Position numbers and translations under genes: made by a program | Shown here: positions 15,210 through 23,875 of the stretch, piece by piece | Layout of the letters: each line of letters opens with the position of its first letter | How positions within the stretch are numbered: the first letter of the stretch is position 1 | The notes under the pieces: model-generated | Told to the model about the DNA's origin: nothing | The model's database searches: none | Seen by the model: the letters and a program-made list of their open reading frames with translations, nothing else | Source: Limiplasma sp036645955 | Lineage (GTDB): Bacteria; Bacillota; Clostridia; Christensenellales; Aristaeellaceae | Assembly (NCBI GenBank): GCA_036645955.1 | Contig: JAVXND010000010.1 | Span: forward strand, 4,755-68,754 | Direction of reading: 5' to 3' | DNA: 64,000 nt

Positions 15210-16289
15210 CTACAATAGTTTTCGAAGCCCCGGAATTTTGCGGAGCACCCATGCCATCAACAGCGCTGCCGCCAGCACAAAAGCTTCCCAAACCAGCGCC
15301 GCCGCAAACGAAGGCATGATGCCGCACAAGGGCATAAACAGCCTTGTTTTGCTCTGCGCAATCACAAAGTCCTGCACCAAATACACGCCAAAGGCACAGC
15401 CGCCAAGCTGTGCCAAAGCACGGCTTGCTTTTTCGCTATGCCGCCGCTCCATCAGCTGCTTGCAAAGCCCCATCGCCGCCACCGCCGAAAGCAGAGTTAA
15501 AATGGAAGGCTGCATGCGGTCGTCCATAAACAAGTAGTTTTCACCCACAGCCACGCGGTTAAATTCCGCATAGGTAAGCAACACGCTTATGCCCACAGAA
15601 GCAACCAAAACCAGCGCACATAGCCACGCGCTTTTTTTGCTGGCCTTGAAGTGCTGGTGCACCATATGCCCTGCAAAAAATAAACCCACATAGGCCGTAA
15701 GCATCGGCGTTTGAAAATAGCTGGGCAGTGCAAGCGCAGGCACATAATGCACCAGCAACGGCCAAAGCGCATCTAAGCCAAAGGCCAAGCCAATCAAATA
15801 GCACAGGTCGCGTTTGTTCATGCTTTTTGCCATGCGTTGCATCAGCGGAAGCATAATCATCATGCCAAGGTAGAAATATAAGTACCAGTAGGAATTTGTA
15901 ATTTGCTGTGTCCAAACCAGCGAGAAAAAGCTGGCGAAATCCACCGCACGCGGCCACAGACCGTAGTATACCCATGCATCAAAAAGGTAATAGCCATACG
16001 AAAACACAAGCAAGGTCAGCAATACCCGCAGTGCCCGCCAGCCCACCTTGCGGTAGCCATCCACCTTGGGCAGCAGGCAAGCACCCGAAACCATCACAAA
16101 CAGCGGCACCGCAATTTTGCTTATATAATACCAAAGCACCGATACAAACCATGTGGCCTGCGCAGGGGTACAAGCCCTAAAAACACGGCTGTTGGTATGG
16201 TTTACAATCACCAAAGCCACCGCCATAATTCGAAGCAGATCCAGATAGGGACTGCGTTGTTTAACGCCCTCCGCCGCATTTGCTGTCAT
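15210..16289 (-). CDS. Acyltransferase 3 family membrane protein
   Basis: The 359-residue protein has about ten predicted membrane segments and the acyltransferase-3 hallmarks: SPYLDLLRIMAVALVIVNH near the start with the conserved histidine, and SGACLLP after the second helix. Such enzymes O-acetylate or succinylate cell-surface polysaccharides, peptidoglycan or lipids. Its ATG overlaps the stop codon of the upstream glycosyltransferase (ATGA), implying translational coupling, so the two may modify the same surface glycan. Acceptor and acyl donor cannot be read from the sequence. Confidence 0.88.
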   Translation of the reverse strand: MTANAAEGVKQRSPYLDLLRIMAVALVIVNHTNSRVFRACTPAQATWFVSVLWYYISKIAVPLFVMVSGACLLPKVDGYRKVGWRALRVLLTLLVFSYGYYLFDAWVYYGLWPRAVDFASFFSLVWTQQITNSYWYLYFYLGMMIMLPLMQRMAKSMNKRDLCYLIGLAFGLDALWPLLVHYVPALALPSYFQTPMLTAYVGLFFAGHMVHQHFKASKKSAWLCALVLVASVGISVLLTYAEFNRVAVGENYLFMDDRMQPSILTLLSAVAAMGLCKQLMERRHSEKASRALAQLGGCAFGVYLVQDFVIAQSKTRLFMPLCGIMPSFAAALVWEAFVLAAALLMAWVLRKIPGLRKLL

Positions 16290-17497
16290 AGGGCCTGCGC
16301 CTCCAACGCTTCCACGCGCACCTCACGCAGTACCTCCCATGTCAAAAGCCCCAGCAAAATCAGGTTGAGCACCGCACCCCATTGCAAGGGGAAAAACGGG
16401 TGACGAAACATATATTCCGCATAGGCGCTCAGCACGGGCAGCATGCCAAGCAGTACATAGACAAATCCGCGCGGCTTCCAAAGGCATACCGCCCAGCAAA
16501 GCAGCAGCAGCTCCCCCACAATGCCGTAGCGCTCATGCATGCGCGGCAGAAAAAACACACAGCACAGCACGCACCACGCACCCAACAGCACCGTTGCACG
16601 GCTTTGAAGCGTTACTTTTTTGGTAATGAGCCATACCGCCATGCCCCCCAGCGCGGCGATGCATAGCGCCATGCCCGTGCGGGAGAACATGCCCAAAATC
16701 ATGGTTTTGCTGCCGATGGCCTCGCCCATCAGGGCGTAAATGTTGGGGTAGTTGTAGGTGATTTGAGAATACAAATCCGTCTGCCCCAAATAAACCTGCA
16801 CGGCAAACAGCGGACTTTCCCCAATCAGCATCATGGGTACGCCGCTTAGCACCAAAATACCGGGCACCAGCAAAAACCAAAGGGCGCTAAAGCGTTTTTT
16901 GCCGCAGAAATAGGCCATCATAAACAGCGGCAGCAGAAAAATGGCTTGCAGCTTCCACGCAAGCGCAACGCCCAGCGCCGCCAAAGCCCATGCGGGTTTT
17001 TCTTTCAAAAGCAGCCACAGCGCAAGCACGCAGAACAGCGCAAAGCTCGCATCCGTTTGCCCCCAGCCTGCCGCATTCCAAAGCAAAACAGGGTTGAGCC
17101 ATAGCAAGGTAAAGCCAACAAAGCTTCCCAGCTTTTTGTTTTGCTTGGGTAGCAGGGTGCGCAGTAACACAACGCATGCGGCGCACAATAGCATTTCCAT
17201 CGCAATGCTCACCAGCTTGAGCACGGTGTAGGTGTCCCATGGCAGCAGCGTTGCAAGCGTCCACAGATACAAATGAAGCGGACTATACGTGTACTGTAGG
17301 GACGGCTCCAAAACTGCCGCCATTCCGCCTGCTTTGATGGCATCAAACCAAGAGGCGTTCATAAATTCCAAATCAGCCGCCAGCAACGGCAGATAGGTAT
17401 AACGCAGGAATAAGCCCAGCAACAAAACAGCCGCCGCCCCAAACCAAAGCACATGCTCCATGAGCCATGCGCGAAGCTTTTCTTCCCATTTCATCAT
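16286..17497 (-). CDS. GT-C fold glycosyltransferase (Gpi18/GT87-like mannosyltransferase)
   Basis: The 403-residue membrane protein has about ten membrane segments. Segments such as AAGWGQTDASFALFCVLAL and LAWKLQAIFLLPL, and the MHERYGIVGE loop, resemble COG5542 dolichyl- or polyprenyl-phosphate-sugar-dependent transferases. It probably adds a sugar to a surface glycan on the outer face of the membrane. It overlaps argH upstream (ATGATGA) and the acyltransferase downstream (ATGA), making a tightly coupled three-gene operon. The start could be either of two adjacent ATGs. Confidence 0.8.
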   Translation of the reverse strand: MMKWEEKLRAWLMEHVLWFGAAAVLLLGLFLRYTYLPLLAADLEFMNASWFDAIKAGGMAAVLEPSLQYTYSPLHLYLWTLATLLPWDTYTVLKLVSIAMEMLLCAACVVLLRTLLPKQNKKLGSFVGFTLLWLNPVLLWNAAGWGQTDASFALFCVLALWLLLKEKPAWALAALGVALAWKLQAIFLLPLFMMAYFCGKKRFSALWFLLVPGILVLSGVPMMLIGESPLFAVQVYLGQTDLYSQITYNYPNIYALMGEAIGSKTMILGMFSRTGMALCIAALGGMAVWLITKKVTLQSRATVLLGAWCVLCCVFFLPRMHERYGIVGELLLLCWAVCLWKPRGFVYVLLGMLPVLSAYAEYMFRHPFFPLQWGAVLNLILLGLLTWEVLREVRVEALEAQAL

Positions 17498-18894
17498 TTG
17501 CTGTTTTCCTCCTGCTTTTGTGCATCAAGCCAAGCCTGTGCGCGTATGATGCTTTGTTCCACCGCCGCAGGTGCGGGGCCGCCGCGCAAACTGCGCCTCT
17601 GCACGCATTTATCAAGCGATATGGCTTCGTACACATCCGCTTCAAAGGAGGGATGCGCCGCCTGCAGCTCCGCAAGGGAAAGCTCGCACAGCGCACGGTT
17701 TTCATGCACGCACTTGCCCACCAAGGCGCCGCTTACATGGTGCGCATCCCGAAATGCAACACCCTTGCTCACCAAATAATCAGCCAAATCTGTGGCATTG
17801 GTAAAGCCGCGCCCCGCGCTTTCATGCATGGTTTCTTTTTGAAAGGCTGTGGTACGCAGCATTTCCGTAAAGGTTGGCAGGCATTTCATGAGCGTGTCAT
17901 AAGCATCAAAAAACGCTTCCTTATCCTCCTGCATATCCTTGTTATAGGCAAGCGGCAAGCCCTTCATAACGGTTAACAGCGCCATCAGGTCGCCGTATAC
18001 GCGGCCTGTTTTGCCGCGCGTTAGCTCGCATGCGTCGGGGTTTTTCTTTTGCGGCATAATGCTGGAGCCTGTTGCAAAGCCATCGTCCATAACGGCGGTG
18101 CCAAACTCGTTTGTGCTCCACAAAATCAGCTCTTCACAAAAGCGGCTTAAATGCATCATGCATATGGAGGCGGCCGAAAGGAAGGACAGCAGAAAGTCAC
18201 GATCGCTCACGCCATCCAGCGCGTTATCCGTGATTTCCGAAAAGCCCAGCAATTCGCGCACGCGCTCGCGGTTGAGCGGGTATGTCGTGCCTGCCAGCGC
18301 ACCGCTTCCAAGCGGCATGACATCCGCTTCCTTGTACGCGTTTTCAAAGCGGGTCATGTCCCGCATCACCATCTGCGCATACGCCATCAAATGAAAGCCC
18401 AAGGTGATGGGCTGTGCTTTTTGCATGTGCGTATACCCCGCCATGATGGTATGCAAATGCTCCGTTGCCAGCGATAACAGCGTTTGAAGCAAGCCGCCAA
18501 GCAGCTCGCGCACATGCGCACAGGCCTCGCGCGCGTACATGCGCACATCAAGCGCCACCTGATCGTTTCGGCTACGGCCTGTATGCAGGCGTTTGCCCGC
18601 TTGACCAATGCGCGCGGTTAGCAGCTCTTCCACAAACATATGCACATCCTCCGCGCCCATGTCAATGGTCAGCTTGCCCGCGCGGTACTCGTCCAACAGG
18701 CACTGAAGCCCGCTTACAATGGCCTGCGCATCCTCTTGGGGAATAATTCCCTGCTCACCCAGCATGGTTGCGTGCGCTATGGAGCCTGTGACATCACATT
18801 CAATCAGCCGCTGATCAAAGGGGATGGAAGATTGAAAATCGTCCAGAAGTGTGTTGGTGGGTTTTTCAAAGCGTCCTGCCCAGAGCTTTGGCAT
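17494..18894 (-). CDS. argH: Argininosuccinate lyase
   Basis: The 466-residue enzyme splits argininosuccinate into arginine and fumarate, the last step of arginine synthesis. The fumarase/aspartase-superfamily signature GSSIMPQKKNPD is present near residue 275, with TGRSRNDQV near residue 107. Length is normal. The ATG follows GGGGAGG by 6 nt. No argG or other arginine gene is nearby; instead it heads an operon with two surface-glycan membrane enzymes, an unusual arrangement. A good promoter lies just upstream. Confidence 0.96.
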   Translation of the reverse strand: MPKLWAGRFEKPTNTLLDDFQSSIPFDQRLIECDVTGSIAHATMLGEQGIIPQEDAQAIVSGLQCLLDEYRAGKLTIDMGAEDVHMFVEELLTARIGQAGKRLHTGRSRNDQVALDVRMYAREACAHVRELLGGLLQTLLSLATEHLHTIMAGYTHMQKAQPITLGFHLMAYAQMVMRDMTRFENAYKEADVMPLGSGALAGTTYPLNRERVRELLGFSEITDNALDGVSDRDFLLSFLSAASICMMHLSRFCEELILWSTNEFGTAVMDDGFATGSSIMPQKKNPDACELTRGKTGRVYGDLMALLTVMKGLPLAYNKDMQEDKEAFFDAYDTLMKCLPTFTEMLRTTAFQKETMHESAGRGFTNATDLADYLVSKGVAFRDAHHVSGALVGKCVHENRALCELSLAELQAAHPSFEADVYEAISLDKCVQRRSLRGGPAPAAVEQSIIRAQAWLDAQKQEENSK

Positions 18895-18926
18895 AGGTAT
18901 CCTCCCCATCTGTTGCAAATATCGTC

Positions 18927-18955
18927 ATTATAGCATAGCTTGTGCATGTGCGCAA
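18927..18955 (-). promoter_or_regulatory. Promoter of the argH operon
   Basis: On the minus strand TTGCGC is followed after 17 nt by TATAAT with an extended -10 (TGC). No ARG-box or T-box structure was recognised. Confidence 0.65.
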
Positions 18956-18999
18956 ACACTGGAGGACGCATGTGCTGTGGCATGATCACGGACAGCGGG

Positions 19000-19434
19000 C
19001 TACCTAGCTGTTAAAATCCTCTCAAGCGCGGCTCTGAACCACTCGTCCTGTTCCTTCAAGCGCTTCGGCGGCCCCTTGGTTCGCCCGCCCGCCATGCGTA
19101 TTTTGCGGGAAAGATGCCGTATGCCAAGCAAGCTATCAATGTTGCTTTCGTCATATTCACGTCCGTCTTGGTTGAGCACCCTCGCCCCCCGCGAAAGGCA
19201 CATCGCGGCCAAGCCATAATCCTGCGTTACAGCCACATCGCCCTTTTTAAGCAAATTCACCAGTGTAAAATCGGCGCTGTCCGCCCCCCGCGCCACCATC
19301 ACCGTTTGTGCACCCTCGCGGTGCATGACATGCGCATCGTCACAAACCAGCACCACCTCCACGCCCCGCTCATTTGCCAGCGCAATGGCCAAATTGGTCA
19401 CGGGGCAAGCGTCCGCATCTATGAATAACCGCAT
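19000..19434 (-). CDS. YaiI/YqxD family protein (DUF188, PIN-like)
   Basis: The 144-residue protein begins MRLFIDADACPVTNLAIALA and contains GADSADFTLVN and VTQDYGLAAMCLSRGA, diagnostic of the YaiI/YqxD family. The conserved aspartates suggest a PIN-domain-like nuclease fold, but its activity is not established. GGAGG precedes the ATG at slightly long spacing. It sits between a hairpin and the argH promoter and appears to be a single-gene unit. Confidence 0.9.
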   Translation of the reverse strand: MRLFIDADACPVTNLAIALANERGVEVVLVCDDAHVMHREGAQTVMVARGADSADFTLVNLLKKGDVAVTQDYGLAAMCLSRGARVLNQDGREYDESNIDSLLGIRHLSRKIRMAGGRTKGPPKRLKEQDEWFRAALERILTAR

Positions 19435-19463
19435 GATGACATTCCTCCGTTGATCCCTTTTTT

Positions 19464-19505
19464 CATAGCAATGGGGCTGCCCCGCAAGACAGCCCCATTG
19501 CTATG
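19464..19505 (-). other. Hairpin at the end of the xylBA transcript
   Basis: A perfect 16-bp stem (CATAGCAATGGGGCTG and its complement) with a 10-nt loop lies immediately after xylB. On the xylB-coding strand it is followed by A residues instead of a U-tract, so it may protect or process the 3' end as much as terminate. Confidence 0.6.
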
Positions 19506-19507
19506 TT

Positions 19508-21037
19508 TTAGTATTTCGCCAAACGTTTGAAGGCATCCTGCATGCAGGGGTAGAGCGAATGATACATTTCATAACCCTTTTGATAAAACGCGACCTGTTC
19601 CGCAATGGGCGGCTGTTCAGCCCCCACATGAATCATGGCATCACAAGCCTCGCGCACGCTTGGGTACAGCCCTGCGCCAACGCCTGCCAGAATGGCCACG
19701 CCCAATGCAGGCCCTTCACTGCTTTGCGCCACGCACACAGGGCAATCAAACACATCCGCCAGCATCTGCCGCCAAACCGCGCTTCGTCCGCCGCCGCCGC
19801 AAGCCAGCATGCGTTTGGGTTGCACCCCCATTTGACAAAGCACGCTCATACAATCCTTCAAAGAGTAGCTCACGCCCTCCATAACGGCACGCAGAAGGTC
19901 GCGCTTCTGGTGCATGGCAGACAGTCCGAAAAACACGCCGCGGCAATCAGGGTCCAGATGCGGCGTGCGCTCGCCCATGAGGTAGGGCAGATAAAACAAG
20001 CGATTCGCACCCATGGGGCTTTGCGCCACTTCAGCGTTGATCAGCTCATAAGGGTCAATTTCAAGGCTTGCGGCCGTTTCACATTCCGCATGGCAAAAGG
20101 TATCGCGGAACCATTTGAGGCTCAAGCCCGCCGCCTGTGTTACACCCATCACATGCCAAGCGCCTGGAACCGCACAGCAAAAGGTATGCACGCGTCCCTT
20201 GGGGTCGATGGACAATTCATCGGTATGGGCAAACACCACGCCAGAGGTGCCGATGGTGGTAAATGCGCGCCCATCCGCCACAACGCCTGTGCCTACAGCG
20301 GCGGCGGCATTGTCCCCCGCTCCGCCCACAACAGGCGTTTTGGTGGAAAGTCCCGTAAGCGCCGCGGCCTGCGGGTTCACATGTCCCGTAATTTCACAGC
20401 TTTCGTAAACCTTGCCGAGCCAATCGGGGTTGATGTCCAGCTTTTGCAGTACCTCCATGCTCCAGCAGCGCTTTGGCACATCCAACAGCTGCATGCCGCT
20501 TGCATCGCTTACCTCGGTTGCAAATTCGCCTGTAAGCTTGTAGCGCACATAATCCTTGGGTAGCAGGATATGGCGGCATTTTGCATAAATTTGCGGCTCG
20601 TGATTGCGCACCCACAAAATTTTGCTTGCCGTAAAGCCTGTAAGCGCAGGGTTTGCGGTAATTTCAATCAAGCGCTCCGCGCCCACCAAGGCCGTTATTT
20701 GTTCACACTCCGCGCCCGTGCGCTGGTCGCACCAAATAATGGAGGGACGAAGCACCTCGCCGTTTTCGTCGAGCATTACAAGCCCATGCATCTGGCCTGA
20801 AATGCCAATGCCCGCAATAGCCTCCGCATCCGCACCGCTGTTTTGAAGCACGCGCGAAATGGTTTCCACCGCGGCATTCCACCAGTCCATGGGGTTTTGT
20901 TCTGCCCAGCCGTTTTGCGGCTGGCTCATGGGATATTCTGCCGTGGCGGAGCATACGGCGCGGCCGTCCTCGCTAAAGAGGACGGTCTTTGTGCCGCTGG
21001 TGCCAAGGTCAATACCCAACAGATATTTTTTGCTCAT
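19508..21037 (-). CDS. xylB: Xylulokinase
   Basis: The 509-residue FGGY-family kinase phosphorylates D-xylulose to xylulose 5-phosphate for the pentose phosphate or phosphoketolase route. It has LLGIDLGTSGTKTVLF at the N-terminus, the substrate motif GISGQMHGLV near residue 78, and the C-terminal CGGGGRSAVWRQMLAD segment. Length is typical. The ATG follows GGAGG by 8 nt; an upstream frame without a ribosome-binding site was excluded. It starts 13 bp after xylA and shares its promoter and operator. Confidence 0.97.
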   Translation of the reverse strand: MSKKYLLGIDLGTSGTKTVLFSEDGRAVCSATAEYPMSQPQNGWAEQNPMDWWNAAVETISRVLQNSGADAEAIAGIGISGQMHGLVMLDENGEVLRPSIIWCDQRTGAECEQITALVGAERLIEITANPALTGFTASKILWVRNHEPQIYAKCRHILLPKDYVRYKLTGEFATEVSDASGMQLLDVPKRCWSMEVLQKLDINPDWLGKVYESCEITGHVNPQAAALTGLSTKTPVVGGAGDNAAAAVGTGVVADGRAFTTIGTSGVVFAHTDELSIDPKGRVHTFCCAVPGAWHVMGVTQAAGLSLKWFRDTFCHAECETAASLEIDPYELINAEVAQSPMGANRLFYLPYLMGERTPHLDPDCRGVFFGLSAMHQKRDLLRAVMEGVSYSLKDCMSVLCQMGVQPKRMLACGGGGRSAVWRQMLADVFDCPVCVAQSSEGPALGVAILAGVGAGLYPSVREACDAMIHVGAEQPPIAEQVAFYQKGYEMYHSLYPCMQDAFKRLAKY

Positions 21038-21050
21038 GGGAGTTTCCTCC

Positions 21051-22376
21051 TTACGCGCCAAACAGCACGCTGTTTAATACGCTTTCCAAATACTCCTGCT
21101 TGCCGCTGCCGGGCAATGCGGGTTCGCCGTTCTTGGCCGCAATGGCCGCGCACTCTTCCAGGGTCGCTTCGCCTGCGCGGATTTTCTTGCCGATGTCGGT
21201 ATTTGCGTAGGAGGCATAACGCTCCGTAACAAATTCGTCCAAGCGGCCATCCTCAATCAGCTCTGCCGCCTTGATCAGCCCCAGCGCAAAGCTATCCATG
21301 CCTAAGATGAAGCCCAGGAACATATCCTCATAGGTGTAGGAGGGACGGCGATTTTTTGCATCAAAGTTAAAGCCGCCGTTTTTGAGGCCGCCTGCCTTCA
21401 AAACCTCGTACATGCACAGGGTGGCTTCATACACATTGGAGGGGAATTGATCCGTATCCCAGCCCAGCAAACAATCGCCTTGGTTTGCATCAATGGAGCC
21501 CAGCATGCCGTTCATGGCAGATACGCGCAGATCGTGCTGGAAGGTATGCCCCGCCAAGGTGGCGTGGTTGGCTTCAATGTTCATCTTAAAATCTTTGTCC
21601 AGCCCATATTGGCGCACAAAGCCAATGGCTGTTGCGGCGTCAAAATCGTACTGGTGCTTCATAGGCTCCTTGGGCTTTGGCTCAATAAAGAACTCGCCTT
21701 TAAAGCCGATGGAACGGCCGTATTTGACCGCCATTTTCATCAGCGCGGCAATGTTCTCCTGCTCAAATTTCATGTCGGTATTGAGCAAGGTTTCATAGCC
21801 TTCACGGCCGCCCCAGAACACATAGCCCTTGCCGCCCAGCTTCACAGTGCATTCCAGCGCCTTTTTGATCTGTGCGGCCGCATGGCAGTACACATCTACG
21901 CTGTTGGTGGAGCCTGCGCCATTCATGAAGCGCGGATTGGCGAACATGTTGGCCGTACCCCACAGGCAATGAATGCCCGTTTTTTCCATTTGGAGCTTGA
22001 TGTAATCCGTAATTTCGTCCAAACGGGCGTTGGTTTCGGTGATGTTTGCGCCCTCTGGCACAAGGTCGGCATCGTGAAAGCAGAAGTACTCAATGCCGAG
22101 CTTTTGCATAAATTCAAAGCCTGCATCCACCTTTGCACGCGCGTGCTCCATGGTGCCCGGCACCGCTCCGAAGGACTTGTCTGCCGTGCCTGCGCCAAAC
22201 ATATCCGAGCCAGCCGCGCACAGATTGTGCCACCACGCCATGGCGAAGGGCAAATGCTCGCGCATGGTTTTGCCCATGATTACGCGGGAAGGATCAAAGT
22301 ACTTGAACGCCAACGGATTTTTGGATTTGGGGCCCTCATAAACCACCTTGGGTAGGTTTTGAAAAATTTCTGTCAT
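21051..22376 (-). CDS. xylA: Xylose isomerase
   Basis: The 441-residue TIM-barrel enzyme interconverts D-xylose and D-xylulose. Metal and substrate residues appear in FCFHDADLVPEG, VFWGGREGYE, FFIEPKPKEP and NIEANHATLAGH. Length places it in the longer class II group. GGAG precedes the ATG. It is the first gene of xylAB, driven by a near-perfect promoter with an operator palindrome just after the predicted transcription start. The LacI-type regulator and sugar transporter next door complete the pathway from uptake to xylulose 5-phosphate. Confidence 0.98.
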   Translation of the reverse strand: MTEIFQNLPKVVYEGPKSKNPLAFKYFDPSRVIMGKTMREHLPFAMAWWHNLCAAGSDMFGAGTADKSFGAVPGTMEHARAKVDAGFEFMQKLGIEYFCFHDADLVPEGANITETNARLDEITDYIKLQMEKTGIHCLWGTANMFANPRFMNGAGSTNSVDVYCHAAAQIKKALECTVKLGGKGYVFWGGREGYETLLNTDMKFEQENIAALMKMAVKYGRSIGFKGEFFIEPKPKEPMKHQYDFDAATAIGFVRQYGLDKDFKMNIEANHATLAGHTFQHDLRVSAMNGMLGSIDANQGDCLLGWDTDQFPSNVYEATLCMYEVLKAGGLKNGGFNFDAKNRRPSYTYEDMFLGFILGMDSFALGLIKAAELIEDGRLDEFVTERYASYANTDIGKKIRAGEATLEECAAIAAKNGEPALPGSGKQEYLESVLNSVLFGA

Positions 22377-22448
22377 TGTGTAACGCTCCTTTCAACATGG
22401 GGGCATCGTTTGCCGATGTCCGATGGATCTTTTGGCCAAATGTTGGTT

Positions 22449-22464
22449 GCGTGCTCGAGCACGC
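22449..22464. promoter_or_regulatory. Operator palindrome in the xylA leader
   Basis: GCGTGCTCGAGCACGC is a perfect 16-bp palindrome with the central CG usual for LacI-family operators. It lies at about +8 to +23 of xylAB. Fourteen bases of it recur in the leader of the divergent transporter operon. Confidence 0.78.
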
Positions 22465-22477
22465 TTTTCATAAAATG

Positions 22478-22506
22478 ATTATAAGCTCTTTTTTACGCTT
22501 TGTCAA
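22478..22506 (-). promoter_or_regulatory. Consensus promoter of xylAB
   Basis: On the minus strand TTGACA is followed after exactly 17 nt by TATAAT, a perfect match to the vegetative consensus. Such strength fits a promoter normally held down by a repressor. Confidence 0.88.
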
Positions 22507-22521
22507 CGGGGAAAAAATCCG

Positions 22522-23535
22522 TTACAGATTCTCGGTGATTTTGATTTGATTTTCCATAATGATCTTCTCGTCCTCGTTCATCACGCCTGCCAAAATCATA
22601 TCAAAGGCGGCGCGAAAGGCGCGGTAGCCTTGCTCAATGGGTTGCTGGCACACCACGGCTTTCACAATGCCCCTCTTCATCATCGCCCGCGTAGAGGGCA
22701 CATCGTCATACGACACCACGCGAATGTCTTCCCGCTTCATATCCACCACGGCACGGCACACATCGCATGCGCCTGCGGCCACCACCAACAGCGCATCTAT
22801 TTCGGGATGGCTTGCAAGCATGCCCGCCGTTGCGCGGTAGGCCTGTTCATGGTCATCCTGTGCGCTGTCGCGCGCCACCACTTGGATATACGGCGAATGC
22901 TTTTTCAAATGTGCCTCAAAGCCATTCAGCCGAAGCATATGCCCCATCAGCGTGTTTACGCCTGTGATAATGCCAAGCTTCGCCTGCCCATTGGTTACCA
23001 AATGCATGAGGCCTGCCGCCGTTTCGCCGCCTGTTACATAATCACTGCCCACATAACAGCAACGGCAGCTACGGGCTATGTCCGTATTTACCGCCACCGT
23101 GGGAATGCCCTCCGCTTTTAGCTTGCATAGCCTTGCTTCCACGCGCGGATCATTGATGGGTTGAATCACAAGCGCCGAAAGCCCGTCCGCAATTTCGTCT
23201 ATCAGGTGAAGCTGCCATTCCACCACATGGCCGCGCATGGTGCGCAGTACCAGCGAAACACCATAGTCCGCAAGCTCTGCCTGCGCTTTTTGAAAGCCTG
23301 CAATCACATCATCAAAAAACTCATTGCCCTCACTGCAAAGAATCACGCCGATCACAGGCGCGGTACGCTTCACCGTAAGCGCACGCCCGACAATGTTTTT
23401 GGTATAGCCCATGTGTTCAATGGTGTGCATAATCAGCGCCTCTGTTTGCGGCTTCACGCGCCCGCGCTTGTTGAGCACCCGATCTACCGTTCCCCTGCTA
23501 ACGCCGCAAATTTGGGCAATTTCTTTAATGGTCAT
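22522..23535 (-). CDS. LacI-family transcriptional regulator, likely xylose repressor
   Basis: The 337-residue protein has an N-terminal LacI helix-turn-helix (TIKEIAQICGVSRGTVDRVL) followed by a periplasmic-binding-protein-like effector domain starting near residue 60. The effector domain resembles sugar-binding RbsB-type folds, so the inducer is probably a pentose such as xylose. A cluster SCRCC near residue 160 is unusual. It sits between xylAB and the chvE-mmsAB transporter, both of which carry the same GTGCTCGAGCAC palindrome, so it is the obvious regulator. A separate TACCATATGGTA dyad lies 26 bp before its own start. Confidence 0.9.
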   Translation of the reverse strand: MTIKEIAQICGVSRGTVDRVLNKRGRVKPQTEALIMHTIEHMGYTKNIVGRALTVKRTAPVIGVILCSEGNEFFDDVIAGFQKAQAELADYGVSLVLRTMRGHVVEWQLHLIDEIADGLSALVIQPINDPRVEARLCKLKAEGIPTVAVNTDIARSCRCCYVGSDYVTGGETAAGLMHLVTNGQAKLGIITGVNTLMGHMLRLNGFEAHLKKHSPYIQVVARDSAQDDHEQAYRATAGMLASHPEIDALLVVAAGACDVCRAVVDMKREDIRVVSYDDVPSTRAMMKRGIVKAVVCQQPIEQGYRAFRAAFDMILAGVMNEDEKIIMENQIKITENL

Positions 23536-23560
23536 TTTAGGCAGCGCTCCCTCTCGAATA

Positions 23561-23572
23561 TACCATATGGTA
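23561..23572. promoter_or_regulatory. Dyad upstream of the LacI-type gene
   Basis: TACCATATGGTA is a perfect 12-bp palindrome just before the regulator gene. It differs from the xylose operator, so it may be a site for another factor or for autoregulation, or chance. Confidence 0.3.
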
Positions 23573-23697
23573 AGCGAATCATAGGGCCAAGAGGTGAAAA
23601 TGTCAAGCGGATGCGCAGGGCAAATGTCTGGTTTCAGCTATACCTATTATATGCAAACAACATAGCGCACAAAATTCAAATATTTTTTTGTGCGCTA

Positions 23698-23725
23698 TTG
23701 ACAAGCCCAAAAAAATGGATATAAT
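23698..23725 (+). promoter_or_regulatory. Consensus promoter of chvE-mmsA-mmsB
   Basis: TTGACA is followed after 16 nt by TATAAT. It gives a leader of about 140 nt containing the operator and a terminator-like hairpin. The surrounding 340-bp gap holds no gene. Confidence 0.85.
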
Positions 23726-23760
23726 GGATCGTGACCGCTGGGGAAATAAGATTTGGTGTA

Positions 23761-23811
23761 GCATAAAATGTGCTCGAGCACGCTATCGCACTTTTATGCA
23801 ATGCTTTTTTT
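23761..23811 (+). promoter_or_regulatory. Leader hairpin with T-tract enclosing the sugar operator
   Basis: GCATAAAATGTGC pairs with GCACTTTTATGC, with one bulged base, and seven T residues follow after a 5-nt gap. The operator palindrome lies within this structure. It resembles an intrinsic terminator, so premature termination is possible in addition to repressor blockade. Confidence 0.45.
23770..23783. promoter_or_regulatory. Operator in the transporter leader
   Basis: GTGCTCGAGCACGC matches 14 of the 16 bases of the xylA operator. It lies about 40 nt downstream of the predicted transcription start, a position suited to roadblock repression. Confidence 0.75.
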
Positions 23812-23875
23812 CTGTATGCTTTTTAGGCTCTCGTGTGAGAGGGCTTAGAAATAAATAAAAAGGAGTGTACCAATT

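Noticed and set aside
18895..18999. T-box or arginine operator before argH
   Set aside because: No T-box motif or ARG-box-like palindrome was found; only a vegetative promoter is visible.
19559..20563. 334-codon frame antisense to xylB
   Set aside because: Shadow of xylB in a moderately GC-rich gene; no family match and no ribosome-binding site.
21447..22355. 302-codon frame antisense to xylA
   Set aside because: Shadow of xylA for the same reasons.
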